Part shown: positions 52,633 through 62,899 of the stretch, in pieces
Position numbering within the stretch: the stretch's first letter is position 1
Layout of the letters: the number at the start of each line of letters is the position of its first letter
Assembly: GCA_051209155.1 (NCBI GenBank)
Contig: JBPJGB010000001.1
From: Actomonas sp051209155
GTDB taxonomy: Bacteria > Verrucomicrobiota > Verrucomicrobiia > Opitutales > Opitutaceae
DNA: 64,000 nt
Direction: 5' to 3' (one strand)
Position numbers and translations under genes: made by a program
The notes under the pieces: generated by a model
The model's database searches: none
What the model was told of the DNA's origin: nothing
What the model saw: only the letters and a program-made list of their open reading frames with translations

Positions 52633-54531
52633 TCAGCTTTCCGCGGACTCCAGTTCGACGAGTTGTTCGGCGGCGCTTTCCCAGGCGGTGTTGGCGGCGG
52701 TGAGCTGGTCGGTCACGGCGGTCAATTCGCGGTTGAGGTGCTGGGGTTTGCCGGGGTCGTCGTAGGTGGCGGGGTCTTCCAGCTCGGCGGTGAGTTCGGC
52801 CTGCTGGGTTTCGAGTTCGACGACGCGTTTTTCCAGTTGGCTGACTTCGGTGCGCAGCTCGCGCAGGCGTCTTTCGCGCTCCTTTTTGGCGGCGCGGTCG
52901 TCGCTGGAAGATTGGGATTTGCCCGGTTGGGATTTGGGATTTCCGACGCCCTGCGTCGGCCGTGCTTCGGTGAAGCCGGCGGTGAGCGCTTCGCGGGCGC
53001 CGGTGGCCTGGGACTTGTCGAGGTAGTAGTCGTAGTTGCCGGCGTAGCGGGTGAGGCGGCCGCTGTGGACGTGCAGCACGGTCTCGGCGAGTTGCCGGAT
53101 GAAATACACATCGTGGCTGATGAAGATGAGCGTGCCGGTGAACTCTTTGAGCGCGTTGATGAGCGCGTCGATCGACGGGATGTCGAGGTGGGTCGTGGGC
53201 TCGTCCATCAACAGCAGGTTGGGCGGGTTGATGAGCAGGCGGGCGAGGGCGAGGCGGGACTTTTCGCCACCGGAGAGCACGCTGACCTTTTTGAATACGT
53301 CGTCCTTGCGGAAGAGGAAGGCGCCGAGGAGGGCGCGGGCCTGTTGTTCGGTGAGGTCGTTCTCAGCCGTGCGCAGGTCCATCATGTTGTCGAGCACGGT
53401 GGCCTCGAGGCGCAGGTTGTCGGCGCGGTTCTGGGCGAAGTAGCCGGCGGTGACGTTGGCGCCGAGTTCGCGCGTGCCGCCGCGGATCGGGATGACGTCG
53501 CCGAGGATTTTCAGCAGGGTCGATTTGCCGGCGCCGTTGGGGCCGACGAGCACGATCTTTTCGCCGCGCTCGGAGGTGAAGTTGAGATCCCGATACACGA
53601 CGTGGTCGCCGTAGGCCTGCTCGACGTGTTCGAGTTCGACGACCTTGAGGCCGGAGCGGGCGGGTTGCGGAAAGCGGAAGTTGATGCGGCGCAGCTCGTC
53701 TTCGGGCGCTTCCACGGCCTCGGCCTTGAGGCGGGCGATGTGTTTTTCCTTGGCTTTGGCGCGGGTGGCCATGGAGGCCTTGGCGCCGAAGCGATCGACG
53801 AACTTCTGCTGGTGGGCGATCTCGCGCTGCTGGTTTTTGTAGAGCGCGGCCTGCTGTTCGTGGCGGGCGTCCTTCTGCTCAAGGTAGTCGTCGTAGTTGC
53901 CCGTGTATTTGTGGAGCGTGCCGCCGCGCAGCTCGAGGATGCCGTTGCACAGCGCGTTGAGGAAGGCGCGGTCGTGGGAGATCACGAGCAGGCCGCCCGG
54001 GTAGCGGGTCAGGTAATCCTGCAACCAGAGCAGGGCTTCGAGATCGAGGTGATTGGTCGGCTCGTCGAGCAGGAGGAGCGTCGGCTCGGAGACGAGGAGG
54101 CGACCGAGGTGGGCGCGCATGATCCAGCCGCCGGAGAAGGATTTGGCCGGCAGGTCCATGTCGGCGTCCTTGAACCCGAGGCCGGCGAGGATTTTGCGGG
54201 CGCGCGGTTCGAGGGTCCAATCGATGTCGTAGTCCTCGTCGTCGTCGCCCTCGAGGTCGAGTTTGGCGCCGCCGGTGGCGATGCCGATGATGGTCTCTTC
54301 GCCGACGGGGGCGCTTTCCTGTGGCAGGAAGCCGAAGTCGGCGCCGCGTTCCCATTCGATGGTGCCCTCATCGGGCGACTCCCGCCCCAGGATGAGGTTG
54401 AAGAGGGTGGACTTGCCCGCGCCATTGGCGCCGACAAGGCCGAAGCGATCGCTGCGCGCGACGAAAAGCGACACCTCGGAAAACAGTTCCCGGGTGCCGT
54501 AGGACTTGGCGGCATTGGCGATCGTGAGCAT
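52633..54531 (-). CDS. ABC-F family ATPase
   Basis: 632 residues from ATG 54531, which starts directly at LTIANAAKSYG; the open frame upstream lacks homology. Two ABC domains: Walker A GANGAGKSTLFN and GPNGAGKSTLL, signatures FSGGWIMRAHLG and LSGGEKSRLALA, Walker B LLLLDEPTNHLD and LLLMDEPTTHLD. A linker of about 80 residues joins them, and a coiled-coil C-terminus (RLRELRTEVSQLEKRVVELE) follows, as in Uup-type members. No membrane helices. ABC-F proteins act on ribosomes or DNA rather than as transporters. Confidence 0.95.
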   Translation of the reverse strand: MLTIANAAKSYGTRELFSEVSLFVARSDRFGLVGANGAGKSTLFNLILGRESPDEGTIEWERGADFGFLPQESAPVGEETIIGIATGGAKLDLEGDDDEDYDIDWTLEPRARKILAGLGFKDADMDLPAKSFSGGWIMRAHLGRLLVSEPTLLLLDEPTNHLDLEALLWLQDYLTRYPGGLLVISHDRAFLNALCNGILELRGGTLHKYTGNYDDYLEQKDARHEQQAALYKNQQREIAHQQKFVDRFGAKASMATRAKAKEKHIARLKAEAVEAPEDELRRINFRFPQPARSGLKVVELEHVEQAYGDHVVYRDLNFTSERGEKIVLVGPNGAGKSTLLKILGDVIPIRGGTRELGANVTAGYFAQNRADNLRLEATVLDNMMDLRTAENDLTEQQARALLGAFLFRKDDVFKKVSVLSGGEKSRLALARLLINPPNLLLMDEPTTHLDIPSIDALINALKEFTGTLIFISHDVYFIRQLAETVLHVHSGRLTRYAGNYDYYLDKSQATGAREALTAGFTEARPTQGVGNPKSQPGKSQSSSDDRAAKKERERRLRELRTEVSQLEKRVVELETQQAELTAELEDPATYDDPGKPQHLNRELTAVTDQLTAANTAWESAAEQLVELESAES

Positions 54532-54690
54532 GGAGCCCGGCACGCAAAGGGTCCGCACCCGACATTGCAACAGCGACCATGGACGGATTGGCGCCGCCAC
54601 GGCGCGAGGGGCTACGTAAAATTCCGCCTCGATTTCGTCCTGTGGCTGGAATCGGGCTGTGACGATTTAGATCGGTCATTCCCCTTGCTC

Positions 54691-56232
54691 ATGTCCTTCA
54701 CGCTGCGCTCGAAACTCACCGCCATGCTCGCCGTTCTGCTTTTGCTGGGCGCGAGTCTGACCCTCATCGCGACGTGGGGTATGCATCGCACGCGGGAGGG
54801 TTTGCGCACCGTTTATGAGGACCGGGTCGTGCCGCTGGAGCAGCTCAAGTCTATCGCCGATGCCTATGCGGTGAACATCATCGACGTGGTCAACAAGGCC
54901 AATGCCGGTCGCCTTTCGCTGGCCGACGCGCGGCGTGAAATCGTCGCGGCGCAGGCGCTCATCGACGAGAAATGGCAGGCCTACCTGGCCACCCAGTTGA
55001 CCCCGGCTGAGACCGAGCTGGCCGCGAACTGCGAAGTGCTTTTTGCGGCGGCAAATCAGGATATCGCGAGACTTCAGGCTCACCTTGAGTCGCTCAAGAC
55101 CCTGCAGCCTGGCGACCTGAGCGCCTTTGACGGAGCCCTCTACAGCTCGATCGATCCGGTCAGCGAGGGCGTCACGGCTTTGGTGAATCTGCAATTGGAG
55201 GTGGCTGGCGCGGAATACGCCGCGGCTTCCGCCCGGTATTCGATCGTCAATGGCATCACCGTCACCGGAGGCGTGGTGGCTTTGGTTTTGGCGGTGTTCG
55301 GCGGCCTGTGGTTGATCCGTTCAATCACGCGACCCGTGGGTGCCTCCGTGCAGCAATTGCGCGTCGGTTCCCGCGAGATCGTGCAGGCCTCATCCCAGGT
55401 TTCCGGCGCCAGTTCGGACCTTGCCCAAGGTGCGTCGGAACAGGCTTCGTCGATCGAGCAGATCAGCGCCGCGCTCGAGGAGCTCCGGGGCATGACCCGT
55501 CAAAACGCCGACAATGCCGCCGCCGGCAAACAACTCGCCGCGCAGGCCCGCCAACGCGTTGAAGCCAGCCACGCCGAGATCGACGCCATGCAAGGTGCGA
55601 TGAGCTCGATCCGCGCCTCTTCGGATGAGATCGGCCATATCATCAAGAGCATCGACGAGATCGCCTTTCAGACCAACCTGCTCGCGCTCAACGCCGCGGT
55701 GGAGGCCGCTCGCGCCGGTGAAGCCGGGGCCGGGTTTGCCGTCGTCGCCGAGGAGGTGCGAGCGCTCGCCCAGCGTTCGGCCGTGGCCGCGCGCGAGTCC
55801 AACGACAAGATTGCCGAAGCGGTCGCACGCGCCGCCCAAGGTGAGGAGATTTCCAACCGCGTGGCCAGCGCCCTCCAGCATATCCTGCAGGAGGTGCGCG
55901 AGGTGGACGATCGCGTCATGAGCATGGCCGCCGCGGCGGAACAACAGCGCGGCGGACTCGATAGCATTCATGGCGCGGTCAACGACATGGATCACGTCAC
56001 GCAATCCAACGCGTCCAGCTCCGAAGAGACGGCGGCGGCGGCGGAAGAATTGAGCGCCCAATCCCACACCCTGCAGCAGGTGGCCGAACGGTTGGCCGAC
56101 ATTGTGGGGGTCGACGCCGGCAACGCCTTCCCGCCAAGCCGCTCGAGTTCGCCCCCCGCGAGCGCGAACGGACGGCGGCTGCGCTCAGGCCCGGTGGCCC
56201 GCTCGCGCAGGTTGGTCAGCGCACGAGGGTGA
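54691..56232 (+). CDS. Methyl-accepting chemotaxis protein
   Basis: 513 residues from ATG 54691. Two membrane helices (LTAMLAVLLLLGASLTLIAT and GGVVALVLAVFGGLWLIRSI) bracket a four-helix-bundle sensor of about 150 residues. The cytoplasmic part has the conserved tip FQTNLLALNAAVEAARAGEA near residue 325-345, flanked by the long antiparallel coiled coil. An Arg-rich polar tail ends it. No CheA or CheW gene is nearby. Its last 17 bp overlap the convergent EamA gene. Confidence 0.94.
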   Translation: MSFTLRSKLTAMLAVLLLLGASLTLIATWGMHRTREGLRTVYEDRVVPLEQLKSIADAYAVNIIDVVNKANAGRLSLADARREIVAAQALIDEKWQAYLATQLTPAETELAANCEVLFAAANQDIARLQAHLESLKTLQPGDLSAFDGALYSSIDPVSEGVTALVNLQLEVAGAEYAAASARYSIVNGITVTGGVVALVLAVFGGLWLIRSITRPVGASVQQLRVGSREIVQASSQVSGASSDLAQGASEQASSIEQISAALEELRGMTRQNADNAAAGKQLAAQARQRVEASHAEIDAMQGAMSSIRASSDEIGHIIKSIDEIAFQTNLLALNAAVEAARAGEAGAGFAVVAEEVRALAQRSAVAARESNDKIAEAVARAAQGEEISNRVASALQHILQEVREVDDRVMSMAAAAEQQRGGLDSIHGAVNDMDHVTQSNASSSEETAAAAEELSAQSHTLQQVAERLADIVGVDAGNAFPPSRSSSPPASANGRRLRSGPVARSRRLVSARG

Positions 56233-57115
56233 GCGCGACCACGCCCGCCACGGCGATGACGCCGCCCAGGACCGAGCGGCGCGTGGGTCGGTCGCCTTCC
56301 AGCCAGGCGGTGAGCGGGATGATGACCAGCGGCGTCGTGGCCACGATCGGCAACACGATGCCGGAGGGCGTCGTCGCCAGCGCCCATTGGTAACAACTCA
56401 CGCCGAGGGTCGGGCCGCACAGGGCATTGGCCAAAACGAACCACCACCCGCGGCCCCTGCGCTGGGTGGTCGGGGCGGCGGGGACCGAGCGCCGTTGCGC
56501 CAGCCAACGCAGCACGAAGTAGGCGCCGGTGATGAGCAGGCCGCCGGCAATGCGTTGGTAGGCGGCGCTGATGCCGTCGATCGACATGCCGGCGGCGGTC
56601 GTGACCTCGTAGGCGTGCCGGCTCACCACCGCGCCGAGCCCTTGGCCGACCGCGGCGAGAAAACCAAACAACAAGCCGAGGCGCGTGACCGGCACCTTGG
56701 GCGGGTCGCGACGTGAGGGCATGAGGGCCACCGCGACGCCGACCAGGATGATGAAGGCCCACAGGATTTGCGGTCCGGTGAGCCGGGTGCTCATCCACAT
56801 CCATTCGGCCTGCATGGCGATGGGCACGGCGAGGCATTGGCACATGAGCACGGTGAGCCGCGACCCGAGACGGGGCAGGGCGGCGAAGAGCGCAAGGTCG
56901 CCCAACCCCATGCCGATCACGCCGCTGAGCAGGAACCAGTTGAGCCCGGCACCGCCCAGCCCGACGCCGACCGTGTGGGCGTAGAGGCCGAGGAAAACCA
57001 GGGCGAGGCCGAGCCGCCCCAGGTTGGCCGTCGTTGAGCCCACCGCCTTGATCGATCGCGTGGCGAAGATGGCCGAAAGCGAAAAGAAGACAGTGGTGAG
57101 CAGGGAGGCGAACAT
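56216..57115 (-). CDS. DMT superfamily (EamA-type) transporter
   Basis: 299 residues from ATG 57115; TTG 57157 would add 14. Ten hydrophobic segments in two five-helix repeats, the second beginning near LGLLFGFLAAVGQGLGAVVS. Typical EamA marks are GLGDLALFAALPRLGSRLTV and VLPIVATTPLVIIPLTAWLE. Exports an unknown small metabolite. It overlaps the chemoreceptor 3' end by 17 bp, tail to tail. Confidence 0.92.
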   Translation of the reverse strand: MFASLLTTVFFSLSAIFATRSIKAVGSTTANLGRLGLALVFLGLYAHTVGVGLGGAGLNWFLLSGVIGMGLGDLALFAALPRLGSRLTVLMCQCLAVPIAMQAEWMWMSTRLTGPQILWAFIILVGVAVALMPSRRDPPKVPVTRLGLLFGFLAAVGQGLGAVVSRHAYEVTTAAGMSIDGISAAYQRIAGGLLITGAYFVLRWLAQRRSVPAAPTTQRRGRGWWFVLANALCGPTLGVSCYQWALATTPSGIVLPIVATTPLVIIPLTAWLEGDRPTRRSVLGGVIAVAGVVALTLVR

Positions 57116-57234
57116 CGCGGTGGCAACAGGCGTGGGGTGAACGGCAACTGCGGGCAAGCCGGCAAGCAGGCAGGTCGAGGCCTCCGGAGGGATTCAGTTT
57201 GGGCGGGTTTGGCCGATGTAGGCTTTGAACCTTC

Positions 57235-60200
57235 ATGTCTTTGGATCCCGCGCACGCCTTCGGCAGCCAGCCGCCGTTTGGGTCCGACGCTTCGCCGTCG
57301 GCGGATTCGGCACAGCCGAGCTGGGCGGTGGTGGCGGGCATCGCGGCGGGAGTCTGGGGACTGAGCGAACTCGGCTTGCTGGTGAGCACCCTGAGCGGGC
57401 AGGCCTCACCGGTGTGGCCGGCGGCGGGTCTGGGGGTGTGGGCGGCGCTGCGTTTTGGTCCGCGCGCCTTGTGGGGCGTGTTGGTCGGGGCCCTGCTGAG
57501 CAAGGTTCTTGCAGACCTGCCGTGGTCTGCGGCGATTTCCGCCTTGGGGCCGGTGTTGGAGGCGTGGTTGGGGGCGGCCGTGATCCACCGCATGCGGGAA
57601 ACGCGTTTACAGGGGTCGCGCCGTGCCGGCGAAGTGTTGGCGTGGTTGTTGGCTGGAGCAGTGGGGCCGCAGCCCTCGGTGCTGCTCGGCGTGGGTCCCT
57701 TGTGGGCCTCCGGAGTCGTGCCGACGCCCGAGTTGGGTGTCGTGGCCCTCACCTGGTGGGTGGGAGACCTGTTTGGCATCGTGCTCTTGGTGCCGTTGCT
57801 AGAAACGTGGCGGGTCGGCCAAGCCGAGGTCGGCCGTCTGTGGAAGCAGCCGTGGCGCCCCATGGTCGTGGTGGTGGCGACGTTGACCGCCTGTCTCCTG
57901 GGCCTCGGGCTGCGTGAATCGGGCGGTCTCATTTTCCTGCTCTTCCCGCCCTTGTTGCTCGGCAAACTATGGGGCGGGCGGCTGGGCACCCAAATGGTGG
58001 CGGTGCTCATTGCGACGGCCGCCGTGATTGCGACCGCCACGGGTCACGGTCCTTTCGACAGCGAGCAGCTCAACGACGGGCTGTTACGCATGGAGGTTTT
58101 TCTGGTTGGGGTGGTGATCACGGCGCTGGCACTGCCGTTGTTTCGGGATCGCGGTAGTTTTCGGCTGGGGGCCACGGTGCTATTGGCGGGCTGGACCATG
58201 GGGGCGGTCGTTTACCACCTGCATCGACGCACTGAATCGTTGGCCGAGGCCTCCCATCTCCGCGGTGAGGTCGAGAGCGCGATGGATGCGTTGCAGGATC
58301 GCATGACGATTTACACCGAAGCGCTGCGGGGAGGGGTGGCGCTGTTCAACACCGCGGGCGAGGTGAACCATGCCCAGTGGCGACGTTTTGCGGATTCGCT
58401 GCGGATGCATGAATCGTATCCGGGCATCAACGGCATCGGGGTCATCTGGCCGGCGGCGGCGGCGGATCTACCGAGCTTTGTGAGCGGCCTGGGGCGGGAT
58501 CGCGGCGCCCCCTTTGCCATGCACGAGGTGCCGGGGGTGGAGCGGCCGACCGTCGCGCCCGGTGACCCGGAGCATTTTGTGATCGGCTTCATCGAACCAG
58601 AGCCGACCAACTGGCAGGCGATCGGCCTCGATGTGGGTTCGGAAGCCAATCGTCGTCAGGCGGCCCTCGAGGCGCGGGACTCCGGCGAGGCGCGCATGAC
58701 CAAACGCATCGTCCTGGTGCAGGACGGTGAGAAGCGGGCCGGTTTTCTGCTCTACCTGCCGGTGTATGCCAACGATCTGCCGTTGCGCACGGTGGCGGAG
58801 CGGCGGGCGGCCTTTCGCCATTGGGTGTATGCCCCGTTTGTGACCGCTCACTTCGTCCAAGGCGTGCTGCCCAACGTGACCCAGGAGTTGCGACTGGATC
58901 TGTTTGAAGGTCGGTCGACGGCGGAGCGGGATTTGTTGTTCGATAGCGCCGGGGCGGACGATGGCCGCGAAGCGGGCGCGGTGACGCCACCGCGCTACGA
59001 TGCGGTCACGGAACTGACCCTCGCCGGCGAGCCCTTCACGCTCGGCTGGACGGTCACCGATCGCTTCGCGCGGCCCTATGCGATCGTCTCGTCCTGGATC
59101 GGCACCGGGCTCGCCTTGGCGTCGCTCGCGGCAGCCGGTTTGGTGACGCTCCTGCAGGTTTCCGAAAAGCGGGCGCAGTCTCTGGTGGCCGATCGCACCG
59201 CCGAGTTGGAATCGGCTCAGGCGCGGATGGCCGAGTTGATCGCGTTGCAGCGCGGCGTGCTGGACAGCCACAACTTCGCCTTCATCAGCGTCGATCTCGA
59301 GGGCATCATTCGCAGCTTCAATCGTGGCGCCGAGCGGCTGCTGGGCTACACCGCCGCCGAGGTGATCGGGCAAATCACGCCGGCGCAGTTTCACCTGCCC
59401 TCCGAGATGGAGAATCAGGCAAAGCTGCTGAGCGGCCGCCTGGGGGAGACCGTGGCGCCGACGATGGAGGTGTTCGTTGCGTTGAGTCTGCGGGGTTTGA
59501 AGGACGAGGGGGAGTGGACCTACGTGCGCAAGGACGGCGCGCATGTGCCGGTGAAACTTTCGATCAGCACGATCACGAACGAGGCGGGGCAGCCCATGGG
59601 GTTTCTGGGCGTGGCACAGGATCTCACGGCCCATCGGCGCGCCGAGGCGAGTCGCCGCGCCGCCATGGTGGAGCTCTCCGTGCTCAAGCAGGCGCTCGAC
59701 CAACACGTGGAAATTTCCGTGGCCGACGTGGACGGCTCGATCGTTTACGCGAACCAACGGTTCTGCGAAAACTCCGGCTACAGCCACGACGAACTGATGG
59801 GGCACGATCACCGTCTGCTCAAATCCGGTGAGCACCCGCGGGAGTTCTTTGCGGAGCTCTGGCAAACCCTGCTGCGCGGCGAGAACTGGCGCGGTGACAT
59901 CCGCAACCGGGCCAAGGATGGGCGGCTTTATTGGGTGGATACCTTGATCGTGCCCGAGCTCAACGAGCAGGGTGTGCCACGCCGCTTCGTTTCGGTGCGC
60001 ATCGATGTCACGCGCAACCGTGACTACGAGCAGGGACTCGCGCAGGCGCGCGACGAGGCGCTGCACCTGTCGCGGTTGAAGACGGAGTTTCTCGCCAACA
60101 TCAGCCACGAGCTGCGCACGCCGATGAATGGCATCATCGGCATGGCGACCCTGTTGACCGATTCCGGCCTGGCGAAGGACAGCCTGCGCATGGCCGAGGT

Positions 60201-61662
60201 CATCCGCCAGAGTGGCGAAAACCTGCTCACCATCATCAACGACATCCTCGACCTCTCCAAAATGGAGGCGGGCAAGATGCGGCTCACGACGGGCGATTTC
60301 GACCTCGCCTCCATGCTGCGCGATGCGATCGAGCTGCTGGTGCCGCGGGTCGACGGGCGACCTGTTTCGCTGCGTTGCGAGATTCCGCCGGGCAGCGATT
60401 GGTCGGTGCATGGCGATGAGGGGCGCCTGCGCCAGGTCGTGATCAACCTCTTGGGCAACGCCATCAAGTTCACCGAGGCGGGCACCGTCGCGTTGCGGCT
60501 CGTCGAGCACCCCTCGCTCAGTCGCAACCGCGAGTTTCGCATCGAGGTGGAGGACACCGGCCCAGGCATTCCGCTCGAGGTGCAGGATCGATTGTTTCAG
60601 GCCTTTGTGCAGGCCGATGGGTCCGACACGCGGGTGCACGGGGGCACGGGGCTGGGTCTTTCCATTTCGCGCCAGATCATCGAGATCATGGGCGGGCGCA
60701 TCGGGCTGCACAGCGAGCCGGGTCTCGGCTCGACCTTCTGGGTGGAGTTTGCGCTGCCGCGTGGCGCCAAAGTCGCACCACCGGTCGCGCCGGCCAGTGC
60801 GGACCCCGTTTCGGCTAATCGTATGGCTGGCGCGCCGTCACGGGCGGCCCGCAGCAACGGCCCGAAGCTCCGGCTGCTTTTGGTGGAGGACAACCAGGCC
60901 AACCAGGAGGTTGCCCGCATCATGCTCGGCCGGATGGGCCATGAGGTGACCGTGGCCAACCACGGCGAGGAGGGCCTTGCTTGCCTGGCGAAGGCGCGCT
61001 TCGACGTGGTGCTGATGGATTGCCAGATGCCGGTGATGGACGGTTTTCAAGCCACGCGTCTGCTGCGCGCGGGCGGCGTGCCCGGGGCCGACGCCAGAGT
61101 GCCCGTCGTCGCGCTCACCGCCTACGCGATGCCGGGCGACCGCGAGCGTTGCCGGGACGCGGGCATGGACGACTACCTGACGAAGCCGCTGCGGGCGCGT
61201 GAAGTGACCGACCTATTGCAGCGCTTCGGCGCGGCGCACGCGGGAGAGCCGGAGGCGCCGGACCCCGCCGCCGCCGAATCCGCCGAGCCGGTCCTCGACA
61301 ATGACGTCGTGAGCGAGCTGCTCGAGTTGCACACCGACGGCGGCGAAACCGTCTTCGTCTTCATCGCCCGCCAGTTCCTGAATGAATGGTCCGACGAGTT
61401 GGCGGATCTGGAGCAGCGGGCCGCCGCCGGTGACTGGTCGGAGTTTGTCATGCGCGTGCATCGTTTTGGCGGTGGGGCGGCTCTGTTTGGCGGCATGGCC
61501 GTCCGCCGGCTGTCGCTGGAGCTGGAAAAGTTGGCCAAACAGGGCGAAACCACCGCGGCGCAGGCCGGATTGCCCAAGCTGCGATCGGCCTGCGAAAAAC
61601 TGGCCGCCGCCGTCATGGCGCGACTGGCCGAGGTTGAGGCCGGCGACTCGTCGGCCGTGTGA
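57235..61662 (+). CDS. Large hybrid histidine kinase (MASE1-CHASE-PAS-PAS-HisKA-HATPase-REC-Hpt)
   Basis: 1475 residues, one of the largest genes here. Order: MASE1-like multi-helix membrane sensor (about 25-310, with LVSTLSGQASPVWPAAGLG), a CHASE domain (about 360-520, YPGINGIGVIWPAAA), a membrane helix (about 620-645), two PAS/PAC domains (about 670-800 and 815-935), HisKA with H958 in ANISHELRTPMNGIIG, HATPase_c with NLLGNAIKFTEAG and GTGLGLSIS, a receiver with D1262 in VVLMDCQMPVMDG, and an Hpt with H1409 in RVHRFGGGAALFGG. It has a complete internal phosphorelay that can end on an outside regulator. Starts at ATG 57235. Confidence 0.94.
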   Translation: MSLDPAHAFGSQPPFGSDASPSADSAQPSWAVVAGIAAGVWGLSELGLLVSTLSGQASPVWPAAGLGVWAALRFGPRALWGVLVGALLSKVLADLPWSAAISALGPVLEAWLGAAVIHRMRETRLQGSRRAGEVLAWLLAGAVGPQPSVLLGVGPLWASGVVPTPELGVVALTWWVGDLFGIVLLVPLLETWRVGQAEVGRLWKQPWRPMVVVVATLTACLLGLGLRESGGLIFLLFPPLLLGKLWGGRLGTQMVAVLIATAAVIATATGHGPFDSEQLNDGLLRMEVFLVGVVITALALPLFRDRGSFRLGATVLLAGWTMGAVVYHLHRRTESLAEASHLRGEVESAMDALQDRMTIYTEALRGGVALFNTAGEVNHAQWRRFADSLRMHESYPGINGIGVIWPAAAADLPSFVSGLGRDRGAPFAMHEVPGVERPTVAPGDPEHFVIGFIEPEPTNWQAIGLDVGSEANRRQAALEARDSGEARMTKRIVLVQDGEKRAGFLLYLPVYANDLPLRTVAERRAAFRHWVYAPFVTAHFVQGVLPNVTQELRLDLFEGRSTAERDLLFDSAGADDGREAGAVTPPRYDAVTELTLAGEPFTLGWTVTDRFARPYAIVSSWIGTGLALASLAAAGLVTLLQVSEKRAQSLVADRTAELESAQARMAELIALQRGVLDSHNFAFISVDLEGIIRSFNRGAERLLGYTAAEVIGQITPAQFHLPSEMENQAKLLSGRLGETVAPTMEVFVALSLRGLKDEGEWTYVRKDGAHVPVKLSISTITNEAGQPMGFLGVAQDLTAHRRAEASRRAAMVELSVLKQALDQHVEISVADVDGSIVYANQRFCENSGYSHDELMGHDHRLLKSGEHPREFFAELWQTLLRGENWRGDIRNRAKDGRLYWVDTLIVPELNEQGVPRRFVSVRIDVTRNRDYEQGLAQARDEALHLSRLKTEFLANISHELRTPMNGIIGMATLLTDSGLAKDSLRMAEVIRQSGENLLTIINDILDLSKMEAGKMRLTTGDFDLASMLRDAIELLVPRVDGRPVSLRCEIPPGSDWSVHGDEGRLRQVVINLLGNAIKFTEAGTVALRLVEHPSLSRNREFRIEVEDTGPGIPLEVQDRLFQAFVQADGSDTRVHGGTGLGLSISRQIIEIMGGRIGLHSEPGLGSTFWVEFALPRGAKVAPPVAPASADPVSANRMAGAPSRAARSNGPKLRLLLVEDNQANQEVARIMLGRMGHEVTVANHGEEGLACLAKARFDVVLMDCQMPVMDGFQATRLLRAGGVPGADARVPVVALTAYAMPGDRERCRDAGMDDYLTKPLRAREVTDLLQRFGAAHAGEPEAPDPAAAESAEPVLDNDVVSELLELHTDGGETVFVFIARQFLNEWSDELADLEQRAAAGDWSEFVMRVHRFGGGAALFGGMAVRRLSLELEKLAKQGETTAAQAGLPKLRSACEKLAAAVMARLAEVEAGDSSAV

Positions 61663-61719
61663 TTTTAAGTTTTTGTGCTTCTGCGCGATCCGGGGGCCGC
61701 TACGGTGGTCCCTGAATTT

Positions 61720-62766
61720 ATGAAAGCAAAACGCCAGAAGCAGCGCCCCGAAGACCTCAACGCCAAGCGCGCCTCCCGCAAGGGACCCATTTCCAAGTTC
61801 ATTGCCCGCAACTACCGGCACTTCAACTCCGCCGCCCTCCTCGATGCGGCCAAGGGTTACGAGGAACACCTCAAGGCCGGCGGCAAGATGCTGGTCACCC
61901 TCGCCGGCGCGATGTCCACCGCCGAGCTCGGCATCTCGCTGGCCGAGATGATCCGCAAAAACAAGGTGCACGCCATCGTCTGCACCGGCGCCAACCTCGA
62001 GGAGGATGTATTCAATTTGGTGGCACACGACTACTACGAGCGCGTGCCCAACTACCGCGACCTCACCTCGGCCGACGAGCAGGAGCTGCTCGACCGTCAC
62101 ATGAACCGCGTGACCGACACCTGCATCCCCGAGATGGAGGCCATGCGCCGCATCGAGAAGGCCGTGCTCGAGGAGTGGATGGCCGCCGACGCCGCCGGCG
62201 AGCGCTACTTCCCGCACGAGTTCATGTATCGCATCCTGCGCAGCGGGAAGCTGAAGAAGTTTTACCAGATTGACCCCAAGAACTCCTGGCTCATGGCCGC
62301 GGCGGAAAAGAACCTGCCGATCATCGTGCCGGGTTGGGAAGACGCGACCCTCGGCAACATGTTCGCCGCCGCCGTCATTCGCGGCGATGTGAAGAACGTG
62401 CACACGGTGCGCACCGGCATCGAATACATGACGACCCTGGCGGAGTATTACACCAAGACCGCCAAGACGCTCAAAAACGGCGAAGGCTCGATCGGCTTCT
62501 TCCAGATCGGTGGCGGCATTGCCGGCGACTTCCCCATTTGTGTGGTGCCCATGCTGCACCAGGACCTCGAGCGCACCGGCGTGCCGCTCTGGGGCTATTT
62601 CTGCCAGATCAGCGACTCGACCACCAGTTACGGCAGCTACTCCGGCGCGGTCCCCAACGAGAAGATCACCTGGGGCAAACTCGCCGCCTCGACGCCGAAA
62701 TACATCGTCGAGAGTGACGCCACCATCGTGGCCCCGCTCATCTTCAGCTGGGTGCTGGGCGAATAA
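61720..62766 (+). CDS. Deoxyhypusine-synthase-like protein
   Basis: 348 residues from ATG 61720. The NAD-binding part (MLVTLAGAMSTAELGISLAE, IVCTGANLEEDVFNLVAH) and the C-terminal block GFFQIGGGIAGDFPICVV follow the deoxyhypusine synthase pattern. The active-site lysine is K320 in ITWGKL. Bacteria have no hypusine in EF-P, so the bacterial enzymes of this fold are thought to transfer aminobutyl groups in polyamine (homospermidine-type) synthesis. Which it is here is not settled. A strong terminator follows. Confidence 0.93.
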   Translation: MKAKRQKQRPEDLNAKRASRKGPISKFIARNYRHFNSAALLDAAKGYEEHLKAGGKMLVTLAGAMSTAELGISLAEMIRKNKVHAIVCTGANLEEDVFNLVAHDYYERVPNYRDLTSADEQELLDRHMNRVTDTCIPEMEAMRRIEKAVLEEWMAADAAGERYFPHEFMYRILRSGKLKKFYQIDPKNSWLMAAAEKNLPIIVPGWEDATLGNMFAAAVIRGDVKNVHTVRTGIEYMTTLAEYYTKTAKTLKNGEGSIGFFQIGGGIAGDFPICVVPMLHQDLERTGVPLWGYFCQISDSTTSYGSYSGAVPNEKITWGKLAASTPKYIVESDATIVAPLIFSWVLGE

Positions 62767-62793
62767 AACCGAGCACTGCTTTGCCCTTTCTCC

Positions 62794-62821
62794 GGCGGCG
62801 CCACTCGGCGCCGCCTTTTTT
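62794..62821 (+). terminator. Rho-independent terminator after the deoxyhypusine-synthase-like gene
   Basis: A 9-bp stem GGCGGCGCC / GGCGCCGCC with a 4-nt loop and six T, 28 bp after the stop codon. Confidence 0.9.
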
Positions 62822-62899
62822 GTTTCAGTCGGTTGAGGCTAAACTTCGGTCGTTTCGCGCCGATGGCGGAGACGTGCCCGTGTCTGTCATCGTCATCGC

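Noticed and set aside
52663..54690. Upstream extension of the chemoreceptor frame giving 1189 codons
   Set aside because: The extra 676 codons lie antisense to the ABC-F gene and are low-complexity Gly/Val/Glu; the chemoreceptor starts with a membrane helix at 54691.
58468..60711. 747-codon minus-strand frame
   Set aside because: Antisense to the MASE1/CHASE hybrid kinase; His/Arg/Gln-rich composition without any domain.
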